From NCBI RefSeq assembly GCF_000247815.1, contig NC_021677.1, forward strand, positions 62,057,706 to 62,121,705: 64,000 bases of DNA. Direction: 5' to 3'. Made by a program: the position numbers and the translations under genes. This DNA comes from Ficedula albicollis (Eukaryota; Chordata; Aves; Passeriformes; Muscicapidae). The notes below the pieces were generated by a model. The model made no database searches. It saw nothing but the letters and a program-made list of their open reading frames with translations, and was not told the DNA's origin. Numbering within the stretch: the stretch's first letter is position 1; the number at the start of each line of letters is the position of its first letter. Shown here one piece after another: positions 33,686-64,000 of the stretch.

Positions 33686-35167
33686 TTCTCTGTGGAGGGG
33701 GCAGGACCCCACACGCCAGGCTCGGGACCGGGATTCTTTCCCGGTGCCCAGCCGGGAATGTAACCGCAGACTCATCTCCCTCCTCCCTCTCCGCTGGGAG
33801 AGAACCCGGCGTGGGCAGCCAGGTTGCATCAAACCCCCATTTAGCTCTTTTTTAGGTCCATTTGCATAAACTGCAGCTATTAGGGGAGGGGAAAATAATC
33901 TGGAGAAAGTCTCATCACCGCGGGTGACGAATCTCTCCCGTTCGTCACGCTTCCGACGTGACCCTCTTCTGGCTGGTCACATTCCTGGTGGAGAGGTGGG
34001 GAAAAAAACCGGAATAGAAACAACCCCAAGCGGAAGAAAAAGCAGCCACAAAAACCCAGAAACAAATGAGGAGCTGGAAAAACTTGAAGCATTCACAAAG
34101 AATTTTAGTTGGGTTTGTTGTTGTTTTGTTTTTTTTTTTTTTCTCCAAAACTTTTGTTGCCTCCCTACGGCTTCTCCTTGCCAGGTTTTGGTGAGGAGTG
34201 CCTGCTCTACTGCTGTGCCAGGTTTTTTCCAAGCCTGGCTTTTCCCAAAGAGCCGCTGCTGCCCAGAGGAGCCGTGCCCGCCTGCTCTTTGTCAGGGATT
34301 TTCTTCCTTTGGAAGTGTTTATCCCGGTGTCTGAATACCCTAACTTAGAGCCTGCAAGCCGAGGAGGGTTTTGGAGGGATGCGCTGGCCGGGAACTGAGG
34401 TTTTGGCAGCTCCTGCTGGATATTCCCGTGAGGATCAAACCAGGCTGGAGAGTCCTGCGGGGAAAAGCCTCTTCCTTGGATCTCCTCCGCTGCTGCTTCC
34501 AGACCCATCCCAGATTCTCTCCCTTTCCTGGGGACCCTGATCCTGGGGCAGAGCGGTGCCTCCCCACCCCGGGCTCCTTCCCCAGGTCTTGCCCAGCTCT
34601 GGTTTCCCCAGACTAAACAGGATTTCAGCCTTTCCCTCTTTGCAGGCGGCGGGATTTGGGGATTCACAGCTCCCTGGCGGTGCCAAAAGGATGCGCTGAG
34701 AGCTTGGAGAGGCACTCAGGGCTCGGAGCACAAGGATGGGGAACCCTCGGGTTGGGGATAGCCGGGGTTTTTCCTCCCTTAGAAAAGTGTTTTCTTGGGG
34801 TTTTTTTGGGTTTTTTTTTTTGGTGTTTTTGTGTTTTTGTTTTGTTTTGTTTTTTGTTTTTTGTTTTTGCTGTTGTTGGGTTTTTTGGTTTTGTTTTTGG
34901 GGTCTTTTTGGGGCTTTTTTGTTTTGTCTTGTTTTGTTTTCTGGGAATATTCACTGAGCATCTTAAACACGCCAAACCCTTCCCCCCCACCCCGCGATTT
35001 AACCCGATAAATGGAGACAGGGCTGCTCTCCGTGTCTCCCCATCCTGACTGTGACATTGTCACCAGCAGAGGGAAGTTTTGGTGCGCGGTCCACCCGCTT
35101 TGGGAAGACAACAAACCCGCTCTGAGTCACCGGCTGCAATCCCGCCGATTGTTTCCAGCTGCGGGCT

Positions 35168-35168
<1 letters not shown>

Positions 35169-35216
<48 letters not shown>
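35169..35216. repeat. G-run, 48 bp, with duplicated flanks
   Basis: GCTGCGGGCTCG occurs at 35158-35169 and again at 35216-35227, bracketing the run. Confidence 0.95.
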
Positions 35217-35873
35217 CTGCGGGCTCGTCCCGGGGGGAAAAAATAAATTAAAAAATAAAAATAAAAAGCCCTGGGAAGTTGGGAATTGTGCCGACAGCCG
35301 CGGGCTCGTCCCGTGGGGGGTCCCAGGGATGCAGCCACCTCCTTCTGCCGTGTTTCCAGCACCGCATCCTGCCACGGGGAGGAAAACCAAGGGAAAGAAA
35401 ACGCGGGGAAATAAAAGCAGCCCCGTGGTGGAGGGAGTTGGGCAGGAAGGGGACGATGGAGCAACGCCTCGGAGTTGCACAAGGCCAGTTCGGGTTTGTC
35501 CCGGCCGTGGGATGACCGGAAAGAGCAGGGAAAGTGGTTTTGGGCTCGGTGGAGTTTCCAGCACAACAAGGGCGAGTCTCGGGGAGGCTGCACCAGGCGG
35601 GGCTGGGGGCGCAGGGAGGGGCAGGAGGGGTTGGATCAGGGTGGGACTCGGGAGGGAGAGCAGGGAGGGATCACCCCTGGGATGGGGAGGAGGGTGACGG
35701 GGGGGTGGAGGGAGAAAGCAAAGGGAAAAGGAAAACACCTGTCCGAGCCTGGCGTGCGTGTCGGGCTGGGTGGGTGCCAGCCCTGCGTGTCTGCGGGGTG
35801 GGGAGGGGATTTGTGCCCGAGCAGGGCACAGCGAGGGGTCCCGCCGAGGGTGGGGGGTGTCCGTGGGTAGGGG

Positions 35874-35928
35874 TCTGTGTGTCTGTGTGTCTGTGTGTCT
35901 GTGTGTCTGTGTGTGTGTGTGTGTCTGT
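35874..35928. repeat. (CTGTGTGT)n microsatellite
   Basis: GTGTCTGT units, then plain GT repeats. Confidence 0.88.
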
Positions 35929-35980
35929 CCCATCGGTGCGCGCTGCGCGTCCCCGTGCGGGCGGCAGGCGGCGGCAGCGA

Positions 35981-36676
35981 CCGGGATCACCGGGATCACC
36001 GGGATCACCGGGATCACCGGGATCATCGGGATCATCGGGATCACCGGGATTACAGGGATCATCGGGATCACCGGGATCACCGGGATCACCGGGATTACAG
36101 GGATCGATCACCGGGATCACCGGGATCATCGGGATTACAGGGATTACCGGGATCACCGGGATCATCGGGATCATCGGGATCACCGGGATCACCGGGATCA
36201 CCGGGATCACAGGGATCACCGGGATCACCGGGATCACCGGGATCACAGGGATCACCGGGATCACCGGGATCACCGGGATCACAGGGATCACCGGGATCAC
36301 CGGGATCACCGGGATCACAGGGATCACCGGGATCACCGGGATCACCGGGATCACAGGGATCACCGGGATCACCGGGATCACCGGGATCACAGGGATCACC
36401 GGGATCACCGGGATCACCGGGATCACAGGGATCACCGGGATCACCGGGATCACCGGGATCACAGGGATCACCGGGATCACCGGGATCACCGGGATCACAG
36501 GGATCACCGGGATCACCGGGATCACCGGGATCACAGGGATCACCGGGATCACCGGGATCACCGGGATCACAGGGATCACCGGGATCACCGGGATCACCGG
36601 GATCACAGGGATCACCGGGATCACCGGGATCACCGGGATCACAGGGATCACCGGGATCACCGGGATCACCGGGATC
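35981..36676. repeat. 9-bp minisatellite (GATCACCGG) with 36-bp higher-order structure
   Basis: From about 36180 the array is an exact 36-bp cycle of three GATCACCGG and one GATCACAGG, about thirteen times. The left part holds variants (GATCATCGG, GATTACAGG). Every frame is open on both strands for the same reason as the 9-bp array at 8.5 kb. Confidence 0.95.
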
Positions 36677-36682
36677 CATGGC

Positions 36683-36735
36683 TGGAGGTGGAATGGGATG
36701 ATTCTTAACGTCTCTTCCAACTCAAATTCATTCTT
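36683..36735 (+). mobile_element. Short CR1 3' tail, sense
   Basis: GGAATGGGATGATTCTTAAC then CTCTTCCAACTCAAATTCAT, immediately right of the GATCACCGG array, suggesting the array arose at or near a CR1 insertion. Confidence 0.6.
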
Positions 36736-37035
36736 TCTTCCCTCCATCCCTTTCCCCCTCCCCCCCCATCTCTTTTTTCCTTCCTTCACGAGCAGCCTGC
36801 ACTTCCTTGGCGAAAAAATCCCCAAAAGATTTGAATCTCAATTTAAGGGGAGAGGAATCCCGAACTAAAAAACAAAATCCCAAGAAGCATGACGGTAATT
36901 AAATCCAAACGGGCTGGCTGATTGCTTTAGGCATGGAAAGGTTGTGAACCCCCCACATGTGAGGACTTCCACCCCTCTGAGTGTCCGTGCGTCCATGGAG
37001 CCCCTGCGGACTCACAGCCTGTCCCGAGGAACGGG

Positions 37036-37037
<2 letters not shown>

Positions 37038-37079
<42 letters not shown>
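37038..37079. repeat. G-run, 42 bp, with duplicated flanks
   Basis: The 40 bp at 37001-37040 recur at 37080-37119 with one mismatch, so the run sits between two copies. Confidence 0.95.
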
Positions 37080-37083
<4 letters not shown>

Positions 37084-37724
37084 TGCGGCCTCACAGCCTG
37101 TCCCGAGGAACGGGCCGGGCGGGGCAGGCAGCTCCCAAATGTGCTGCCCATGTGTCCCGCTATTTCCCATTGAATTTCCAGCCACCCCGAGCCCTTCTGT
37201 CCCCATTTAGCCGGATCGCTCAGCCCTAAAGTCCCTTTTAGCCTCAAACGCCGCCGGGGCTGCATCCGTCTTCAATTTAAAGAACAAATCCTCCCGCCTG
37301 CAGGCGGAGCGGGTCCTGCCGGGCTGGGTGACCTCGGTTTTGGTCACAGAGAATTGAAGGGACACGTGTCGGGGGGGAATAACCTCTTCACCCAGCCCCG
37401 AGAGGCTCGGCGGGACAAAGGCTGGTGGAGCCAGGGAAATGTGGCCGGGAGCGGATTTGCTGGGAGAAGCTGTCAGGGGCAGACAAAGGCAGGAAGCAGA
37501 TAAATGCAGGGAACGAGGCTAATTGCTGGGATTAGTCACCCCCCCCCGAGCCCTCGGGGGCTGCAGGGGTCAGGGCTGGGGGCCCCAGGTCAGGCGAGGA
37601 GAGATGAGCTGGAAAGAGGATTTGGGGGAGGCATGGGTTTGTTAGAGCCGTGGGAAGGGCTGGATCCCATCTCTGGTGGTGCTCCCAGGACAAGCCAGGG
37701 GATCCCAGCTTGCCCAGGAGCTGC

Positions 37725-37790
37725 TCTAGGTGAAGCAAGATGGGATTTGAGGTCCTTTCCAACCCAAACCATTCAGGGATTCCCTGTCCA
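37725..37790 (+). mobile_element. Short CR1 3' tail, sense
   Basis: GATGGGATTTGAGGTCCTTT then CCAACCCAAACCATTCAGGG, the CR1 3' end. Confidence 0.7.
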
Positions 37791-37989
37791 CTTCCAGCTG
37801 AGGAGGAGCTGGGCAGATTCCAGGGGCACCTGATCCATGCAGCAAATAAAGCCTCCTTTGTCAGCCTAATTCTGCAGCAAGCTCTTGATCCTGGGTGCAA
37901 ACAGCCGAGGAAGGGTCTCAAAGCTGCAGCAGCTCAGCCCAGCAGGTGTTGGGGTCAGAGCCCTGGGATGGGGCAGGAGCAGACCTGTG

Positions 37990-38205
37990 TTTTAGGTTTA
38001 GGTTGGGTATCAGGGAAAGGTTCTTCCCCCAGAGGGTGCCCAGGGAATGGTGACATCCCCGAGGCTGCCAGAGCTCCAGGAGTGTTCGGAAAACACTCCC
38101 AGGGATGCTCAGGGTGGGAATGTTGGGGTGTCTGTGCAGGGCCAGGAGCTGCACTGGCTGATCCCTGTGGGTCCCTCCCAGCCCAGGGAATTCTGTGATT
38201 CCACT
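37990..38205 (+). mobile_element. Diverged CR1 fragment, sense
   Basis: GAAAGGTTCTTCCCCCAGAG, GGTGCCCAGGGAATGG and a tail ending GAATTCTGTGATTCC. Confidence 0.75.
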
Positions 38206-38809
38206 CTGTGCTCTGTGAGTGATGGGGACAGGCAATGTGTGTCTGCTGTGCCCTGTGCTGTGGGGACAAACACCAGACTCCTTGGAAACAGTGCTGGGCT
38301 GATTTTCTGATTTTATCTCTGCTGTGAACCCGCTCCCTCCCGACGGATGCTCCAGCACAAACCCATCAGGCTGCTCTGCCTGCAGATGCAATCCCCTCTG
38401 CCAGGGAATTTGCTGGAGCCTGCACCAAATAAGGAGCTGGTGGCTAATCTTGGGGAGCAGGAATCAGTCAGTGTCAGGCTCAGCTCCGTGCTGGGGGCTC
38501 ACAGGGCTCCTCACGCTCATCCGGCAGCTGCTGGAGTAAAAACAGCTTTGCAGCAATATTTAGAGAGAGGAAGGAAGGAAGGAAGGAAGGAGAGCCCCAG
38601 AGATTTAAAAAAAAAAAAAAAGTTTTCTTTACCTTTATGTCTTAAAATACATTGTAAAACCTGGAGCAGTGCCTTGGGCTGGGGCTCAGATGTCTCAGAA
38701 AGTTTTTCCATGTGGGAGCAGAGTTTTCATCCTGTGAGTCTTCAGCTCCCCGGGGTGCTGGGAGATCTGAGCTCCACTTTCCAGCTGGGAGGACTCAGCA
38801 GCTTAATCC

Positions 38810-38990
38810 TGGAATCCCAGAATGGTTTGGGTTGGAAGGAACCTTGAATCTCATCCCATTCCATCCTCTGCCATGGGCAGGGACACCTTCCACTAGACCT
38901 GGTTGCTCCAGGCCTCATCCAACTGGGTTTTCCTCCTCTCCATGCACTGAAACCTTTTCCTACATTTCTCTCCAGCCAGGTTGCCCAGGG
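38810..38990 (-). mobile_element. CR1 fragment, antisense
   Basis: Begins GGAATCCCAGAATGGTTTGG, then GCCATGGGCAGGGACACCTT and CCACTAGACCTGGTTGCTCC. Confidence 0.87.
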
Positions 38991-39199
38991 TGAAGAAACC
39001 CTCTTTTTATAAAAATCTTACTTTTCCATGCACCCCATGGTGTTTTGGACCCCATAATTCCAACCCTCCATGAGGAAAACCTCCCTCCCACAGCACCTGT
39101 GACGCCCTGAGCAGAGAGATCCGTGCTGGGTCAGAGCTGGAGGGTGGGAAATCACCTGCAGCAAGGGTGGCTGTCCTTGAGGATGCACCTCAGCAAGTC

Positions 39200-39395
39200 C
39201 TGGATCCGTGGGAAGTGTGTCCATCCCTGGATCCATGGGGAGTGTGTCCATCCCTGGGGAAGTGTGTCCATCCCTGGATCCATGGGGAAGTGTGTCCATC
39301 CCTGGGGAAGTGTGTCCATCCCTGGGGAAGTGTGTCCATCCCTGGATCCATGGGGAGTGTGTCCATCCCTGGATCCATGGGAAGTGTGTCCCTGC
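39200..39395. repeat. Minisatellite of GTGTCCATCCCTGG units
   Basis: Units GTGTCCATCCCTGGGGAA and GTGTCCATCCCTGGATCCAT alternate about nine times. Confidence 0.9.
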
Positions 39396-39894
39396 AGTGG
39401 GCCAGGCTAAGGAGATGCTGAGTCATGAGGCAAAGCTGAGTCAAGGAATTGAGAGCAAAATTAATGAGAAGTGTTCCCAAAAATGGAGATGTGGAGAGCT
39501 GGGTGCTCCTGCTGTCAGCTCTCTCTGGATGCTCCCGGGAAAAGAAACAGCCCCAGGGAAGGCAGGGAGATGGAGCCAGCAGGAGAAATCCCTCAGGATG
39601 GCCTGAAGGGATGCAGAGCCACCCCACAGGAGGGGCACAGCCACCCAGAGAGGCCCAGAGCTCAGCTCAGAGCTTGTTCCTGCTGCTGGAAACCTGGGCT
39701 GGGGGCTCTCAGGTGGCTCCTGAGGGTTGAGCTCAAGCCCACAACTGTGCTCACCTTCCTGGGCCAGGGGTCTGGTTTAACTGTCTGTTTAATTCTGTCT
39801 GGTTTTATAGAGACTCAGAAATGCTGCTGTCACATTTGGCTGGTATTATCCAGTAGATTCCAGCTATTAAGGATGGAGGAAATTTCTTTCTATC

Positions 39895-40285
39895 ATTCCA
39901 TGAAAGGAGGGAGCAACCAAGTGGGGGTTGGAGAAAAGGAGGTTCAGGGGGAACCTTGGGCTCTGCACAACTCCCTGGGTGCAGCCAGGTAGGGGCCAGG
40001 CTCTGCTCCCAGGGGACAGGATGAGAGGGAATTACTTTAAACTACACCAGGGGAGGTTTAGATTGGATGTTAGAGAAAAATTCTTCACAAAAATGCTTGT
40101 CCAGCCCTGGCACAGCTGCCCAGAGCAGTGGTGGGGTCTCCATCCCTGGAGGGATTAAAAGACCATGTGGATGTGGCACTTGGGGACAGGGGACAGTGGT
40201 GGCCTTGGCAGTGCTGGGGAATGATTGGACTTGATCTTAGAGGGCTTTTCCAACCTAAACAGTTCCATGATTCTGTGAGGGGGGT
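39895..40285 (+). mobile_element. CR1 fragment, sense
   Basis: GGGGAGGTTTAGATTGGATG, GCACAGCTGCCCAGAGCAGT and a tail ending TTCCATGATTCTGTGAGG. This is the best-preserved sense CR1 in the window. Confidence 0.9.
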
Positions 40286-42780
40286 CCCCACAGACATCTC
40301 TTTTTCTCAGGACATGAGGCCAGAGCAGCTTCTGGTGCTGATCCAGGGAGCTCAGGGGTGCAGAGCCCTTTCCTGCAGGAACCACAGGGATGCTCAAGGC
40401 ACATCCAGGGTTTGTGGCCCTTGCTGCCAAACAACCTGACCTTGAGCAGGGCTGCTTTCCCATATGCAGGGGGAGAAATGCTCCCAGGGCTTCATTACAG
40501 TGACCCACTAACCCAGCTGGCAACGGGACCCTGCTGAGCGAGCCCGTGCCAGCACTGCCTGAATCCTGCTCTCATCCCAGCCCTGCAAACATCCCAAAGA
40601 GCATCCTGTGAGCCTCTGCTGAGCCCTGCAGCCCCAGGCACGCTCCCACCCCCTGGGATCACACTTCCTTTCTGCCTGCCCCGGGAGAGGTGCTGGTTTC
40701 CTGCTGCTCCCCCTTATCTCTGCAGGGGCTCAGCAATTCCAGCACTGCCAGGCTTTGGGGGAGAGGCTGCCAGGATTTCCTGCCTCAGCAGCCTCTGAGC
40801 CAGGGATTCCTCTGCTTTTCCTGCTGCCCAGGGGAAGGTGAGCCTTCAGCAGGACAGGGAGGTGCTGGCCCCCCCTGGTAGCCACATCTGGCAGGAGTGG
40901 GACCAGTGGTTTGTCCTGCTTTTCCCAGTTTGGCACAGGGAGTGCCTGCTGGGTCGGGACAGATCCATCCTCAGCCCCATCCCAGATCTTCCCCCACTTC
41001 CATAATGTCAGCACATCTGTTTCTGCCCAAAATGCCTCCCAGGAAATGGCTCTGGATTGTTTTCATGCCCAAGCTGAGAGAAGGGATGAACCCTGCAGCC
41101 AGAGGCACATGGAAGTGATTACAAGGATCACCACCACCCTTCCCAGCACAGGGTGTGGGCGAGCACAGCCTGTCCCATCCCCATCTCCATTCTCACCCTC
41201 ATTCCCAGCCCCATCCTCATCCCCATCCCTATCCCCAATCCCATCTACATCCCAAGACCTATTCCTATGACCATCCACATCCCCATCCTTGCCCCTTTCC
41301 TCACATTTCTCTTCATCCTCGTCCTTGTCCCATCCTCATCTTTGTCTCCATCTTTATCCCTGTTCCCACACCCTCCCTGTTCCTATACCCATCCCCATCC
41401 CTGTCCCCATCCCAATGTCCATCCTCGTTCTCATCCCCTCATCCCTGACCCCATCCACATCACAGTCCCCATCCTTATCCTCATCCCATTTCTTGTCTCC
41501 ATCCTCTTCCTCATCCCTATCCCATTCCCTGTTCCCATCCCCACTGAAGCTCCCAGCTTCTCCCAAAGCCACAGGGATGCCCATGCCAGCAGGACTCTGC
41601 TCCCAAGGCCAGGACAGGACTCCAGCTCTTCCCAGTTGCCATTTTTTTTAAACTGACTGGTGTCAGTTCAGCTCAGGGAGAAAGGAAATGCACTTTTTAG
41701 CATCCTAAAGACTGCAAGAAACCTGGCAGCTCCTCCTTCCCAGTCCAGAGGATTCTCAGGGCCCATGACTTGGATTTTCAATAGTCCCCAAAGACCTCAT
41801 GGAGCAGCAAGGCTTTCCTCCCTTTCCCTCCCCCACTCCCTGCCACCTCTGAGGTGCCACCAATTGCCACCATTCCCCATGGGAGTGACATCCCAGCTGG
41901 GATCTCACCAGGCAGAGGAGCTGCTGGCCCCCTGCAGCTCCCAGTTTCCCTGGAGAGCCATGGAGGTGTTGGAGCTTCAAAGAAAAGCCACATTTTGGCA
42001 CATTTGGGAAGCTCCTCAAAGGCTGCAGATCGTGTCCAGCTGGCCTGGGCCCCAGTCAAAGTCCTAATGGTTTTCCATGGCCAGGCAACGACTCCTTCCA
42101 GGGGCTGGAGCCAGCCAGCTGCTGCAGCCAAGGGCCAGTGGCTTCTCCAGATGTGGCCTGGCAGTGACACTCCCTGGAACAGCCAGACTGTCAAACCAGC
42201 TCAGTCCCAGCACCAGCAGGAACTGCTTCGCAGGCTGAGCAGGATGCAGGGGATTGCACAGGATGGAGGGGACGGTGACAAATCCCTGTCACTGCAACAG
42301 ACAGGGATGGAGAGTGTCCAGCTGCTCCCCATGTGAGGATTCCTGTCGGGAATGCCATGAATGTGTCCCTGATTATTTTCTCTCGACAGCCTGCGGTGGT
42401 CTGACACTTCCCTCCTTGTTATCTGGCATTCCTGTGCATGGCTGTGCCTCGGACAGATGCAGTCTCCAGGCCAGGGAAGGGGGGAAGCACTGCAGGAAGC
42501 AGGAGCAGAGCTTTTGGCTGCTCCCAGCCCGGATTTCCAGGGAGTGCGGCTGCCAAGATTTGAGCTCTTCCTCCCCTCCACCGCTGTGGGTGCTCCCAGC
42601 CCGACCCCCCGACCCAAAGCAAACCCTCCTGGGCCCATCGGCCTCCCTGCAGAGAGATGATGGATGATGGGACAGAGGAAGGATAAACAGCGCTGACCCC
42701 GCGCTGGGGGTCCGCTGGCTGAGCGCCTGCCAGCTGAGCTGCACGACAAATTTTGGCCGGGGGCTGCCCCTGTCCTCCCC
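40286..42780. other. Intergenic upstream of the NID2 CpG island
   Basis: Apart from the CCCATCC tract at 41165, no repeat or gene is recognised. Confidence 0.5.
41165..41550. repeat. CCCATCC-rich low-complexity tract
   Basis: Degenerate CATCCCCATCCC/TCATCC pyrimidine-rich sequence without an exact period. Confidence 0.85.
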
Positions 42781-42957
42781 CCGTCGGATGAGGAGTCACG
42801 TTTCTTCCCGGCTCAAGGGAGCGGGATCCGAGGGAGCGAGCGGGGAGCGGCCAGAGCCTCCCGCCCACGCCGCCACCCCGGCCCCGACCCCGGCTGGACA
42901 CGGGCCCGGCCCCGGGGGCGGCGCGGAGATGGGGGGATGCGGGGCTCGGGGGGGGAT

Positions 42958-43631
<674 letters not shown>

Positions 43632-43679
43632 CCCCCGAGATGCCGGTACCGGCCCGGGGGATGCGCGGGGATGCGGAAT

Positions 43680-43889
43680 GAGGGGGGAGGCCTCAACCCT
43701 GGACGGATTTTGGGTAAAAGCTGATTGGCCCAGGACGGGGACGGCCGCTGCTTGGCCCCGCCCCTCGGGCTACTCCCTGTCCCGCCCCGCGGGGCCGGGG
43801 TCGCCCCGTCCGGTCCGTGCGGCTCCGCTGGGCTCCGCTGCTCCGCTCCGCTGCTCCGGTACCGCCGCGTTCCCGTGGCCGGTGTCGGG
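43680..43889 (+). promoter_or_regulatory. NID2: NID2 promoter region (TATA-less, inverted CCAAT, GC boxes)
   Basis: An inverted CCAAT box (ATTGG, 43724-43728) and two GC boxes (CCCCGCCCC at 43756-43764 and CCGCCCC near 43782) lie 100-165 bp before the start codon in CpG-rich DNA. No TATA box is visible. This is a typical CpG-island promoter for a broadly expressed matrix gene. The CpG-rich stretch extends to about 42780 but is cut by the G-run 42958-43628. Confidence 0.6.
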
Positions 43890-62427
<18,538 letters not shown>

Positions 62428-62484
62428 GTGGGTCCTGTCCCCAGCGTCACCTGCCCACAGCCACAGCTCCGGGCTCCTCCCAGT

Positions 62485-62530
62485 GATGGGGACTAAAAAC
62501 AGAGGCCAGACTGAATTAAGGGAATAAAAA
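62485..62530 (-). mobile_element. Short LTR fragment (same family as 63285)
   Basis: AAAAACAGAGGCCAGAC followed by a GGGAATAAAAAGCAGTT-like stretch matches 63299-63340. An AT microsatellite follows directly. Confidence 0.5.
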
Positions 62531-62660
62531 GCAGTTATTATAAGATATTATTATTGTATTATAGTATATTATTATATTATAATATATTATTATATATTGT
62601 AATAATAGATTATTATACTATATATTATACAATGTTTATATTATATTATATTATATTGAT
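62519..62660. repeat. AT microsatellite (TATTATA)
   Basis: Irregular TTA/TATTA repeats in NID2 intron 16. Confidence 0.9.
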
Positions 62661-62764
62661 CGAGTGAATTTTGAACCAAAAATCCCTTTCCAAGTGAGGG
62701 GGAAACACTGAGATCTTGGAGGATGTCCTCACTGGCGGGAAGACCAGGAGAATTTCGCCAGAGA

Positions 62765-62870
62765 AATTCAGACTCACGGCACGGTTTGGGTTGCAATGGA
62801 CCTTGGAGCTCGTGTCATTCCAACCCCTTGCAGCAGCCCAGGCTGCTCCAGCAGGCCAGGAAGCCGATCC
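62765..62870 (-). mobile_element. Diverged CR1 fragment, antisense
   Basis: CGGTTTGGGTTGCAATGGAC then CATTCCAACCCCTTGC resembles the CR1 3' end; the remainder is diverged. Confidence 0.55.
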
Positions 62871-63284
62871 CAGTCTGTCACCATGGCAGCACGTCCCGTT
62901 GCTGTGTGACACAGCTCTGTTATCACCGAGCCAGCCTGGGCTGTGCCAGGCTGAGATCACGGCAGGACCAGGGCACTGCCCTGCTGAGCTGCCCTTTTCC
63001 TCCCAGCCCTGCCTGGGTGCCCAGCACAAAGGCTTTGGCAGATCTGGCTGCGAGGACAGAGGGATGAGCAAAGGAACAGCCTCTCCTGGGAGCCTGGGAG
63101 GTGCCAGGAGCACATGTGTACCCCAATATTGGCAGCACAATGCTGGGGAAATGCACTTTAAAGCACAGCAAATAACACACCCAGCCCTGTTTCATCCCTC
63201 TGATGCCTTGTGGGGGCTCAGGGAACCCCTGGGAACTGGCAGCAGCTCTCACAACAACCCCTCTGTTTTCCATCACTGATGCCT

Positions 63285-63660
63285 TTTGGGGCTACCTAAA
63301 AACAGAGGCCAGACAAAATTTAGGCAATAAAAAGCTGTTCTATTTATTGAAGGGCTTTCAGGTACATTTAGGGCAGATGAAGCCCCATCCGAAATGGACA
63401 ATGGGTTTCCACACTTTTATAAGTTTGGTCCATTTGTATATTGGTGGTTAATCTTCCAATTACAGCTTCAGGTAATGGAGTAATTATTGGTATTTGCAGC
63501 TCTCAACTTACTTTCGTTTACATTTCTTGGGGTCTTGATTCCCAGGAGAATGTCCTTGATTCCCCTTGATTCCCTGGAGAGGAATTGTTTTGTCTGACCA
63601 AAATAAGAAATCAGCTGCCAACGCTGAATATGGAGTTTAGAGTTCTCCACTAAAGAGTTA
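63285..63660 (-). mobile_element. Putative LTR, antisense, in NID2 intron 16
   Basis: On the minus strand a TATA-type CTTATAAAAG (63413-63422) is followed by AATAAA (63343-63348), then the end near AGGCCAGAC. The sequence resembles LTRs common in songbird genomes as I recall them. No viral genes. Confidence 0.55.
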
Positions 63661-63825
63661 CAGTATTACTGTAATTATATGAAAAAATATATGAACATAT
63701 AAATTCATAAAATATATACATATAATATAAACATAAAATCCGAAGGCATCACCATCCTTCAAAGGAGGCACAAGAGCACAGCTACAATCCATTGGTTGCA
63801 ACCATCAAAGCCTCACAGGAGAGCA

Positions 63826-63892
63826 CACACACACATTAATATATATATTTATATAAATTTGTATACATGTATATATATACACAGATATTGGG
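63826..63892. repeat. (CA)n and (TA)n microsatellite
   Basis: ACACACAC then TATA-rich sequence in NID2 intron 16. Confidence 0.8.
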
Positions 63893-64000
63893 GTTAGCAC
63901 CAATCTGAGTGCAAATGACCATGGCTTAAGGCTGTGGGAAAACCCTTTTGGTAGTGGTGAGTTATAAAACCACCCCCAGAATCCTCCAGTTCTAATATGT

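Noticed and set aside
35534..36868. Collagen-like GSPGSPGSQ and ITGITG frames
   Set aside because: Produced by the GATCACCGG array; the Gly-X-Y look is a by-product of 9-bp periodicity and exists on both strands.

Overview
This is vertebrate nuclear DNA, most likely from a bird and probably a songbird. It carries about twenty fragments of avian-type CR1 LINE, several avian-style LTR fragments, very GC-rich promoters, short introns and three genes whose order is syntenic with human 14q22 (there NID2 - PTGDR - PTGER2; here the mirror image). Species and family names rest on recalled protein families, not on a search.

Layout. 1-13.4 kb: intergenic, with CR1 pieces, a 690-bp pyrimidine tract and a 1.2-kb 9-bp/54-bp minisatellite. 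13.47-20.1 kb, minus strand: PTGER2 (prostaglandin E2 receptor EP2), two coding exons; the N-terminus is lost in a G-run. 20.2-21.4 kb: GC-rich minisatellites in its 5' flank. 21.4-26.6 kb: intergenic, with one orphan CpG-rich patch. 26.64-30.6 kb, minus strand: PTGDR (prostaglandin D2 receptor DP1), two coding exons; the C-terminus is lost in a G-run. 31-42.8 kb: intergenic, with CR1 and several tandem arrays. 43.5-62.4 kb, plus strand: NID2 (nidogen-2), with promoter, signal-peptide exon and 16 further exons, running off the right edge before the rest of its beta-propeller. 62.4-64 kb: NID2 intron with LTR and AT-rich repeats.

Assembly quality is a central fact. Eighteen uninterrupted G-runs (29 to 1478 bp, about 8.5 kb or 13% of the window) are all G on the plus strand. 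They interrupt exons, introns, CR1 copies and promoters; five are bracketed by duplicated flanking sequence, one is followed directly by what reads as an Illumina adapter end, and one abuts the only N gap. I read them as failed gap filling, not biology. They explain nearly all the giant poly-Gly/poly-Pro reading frames, which I left out.

The two prostanoid receptors are Gs-coupled paralogues, each with the family intron at the end of TM6. NID2 is an unrelated secreted basement-membrane protein whose neighbourhood is positional, not functional. The most interesting biology is in NID2: an apparent third thyroglobulin type-1 domain whose exon shares a 175-bp perfectly identical block with its neighbour, an in-frame 90-bp mini-intron, and a ~200-unit TTC repeat in an intron. 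I found no wholly new biological system.
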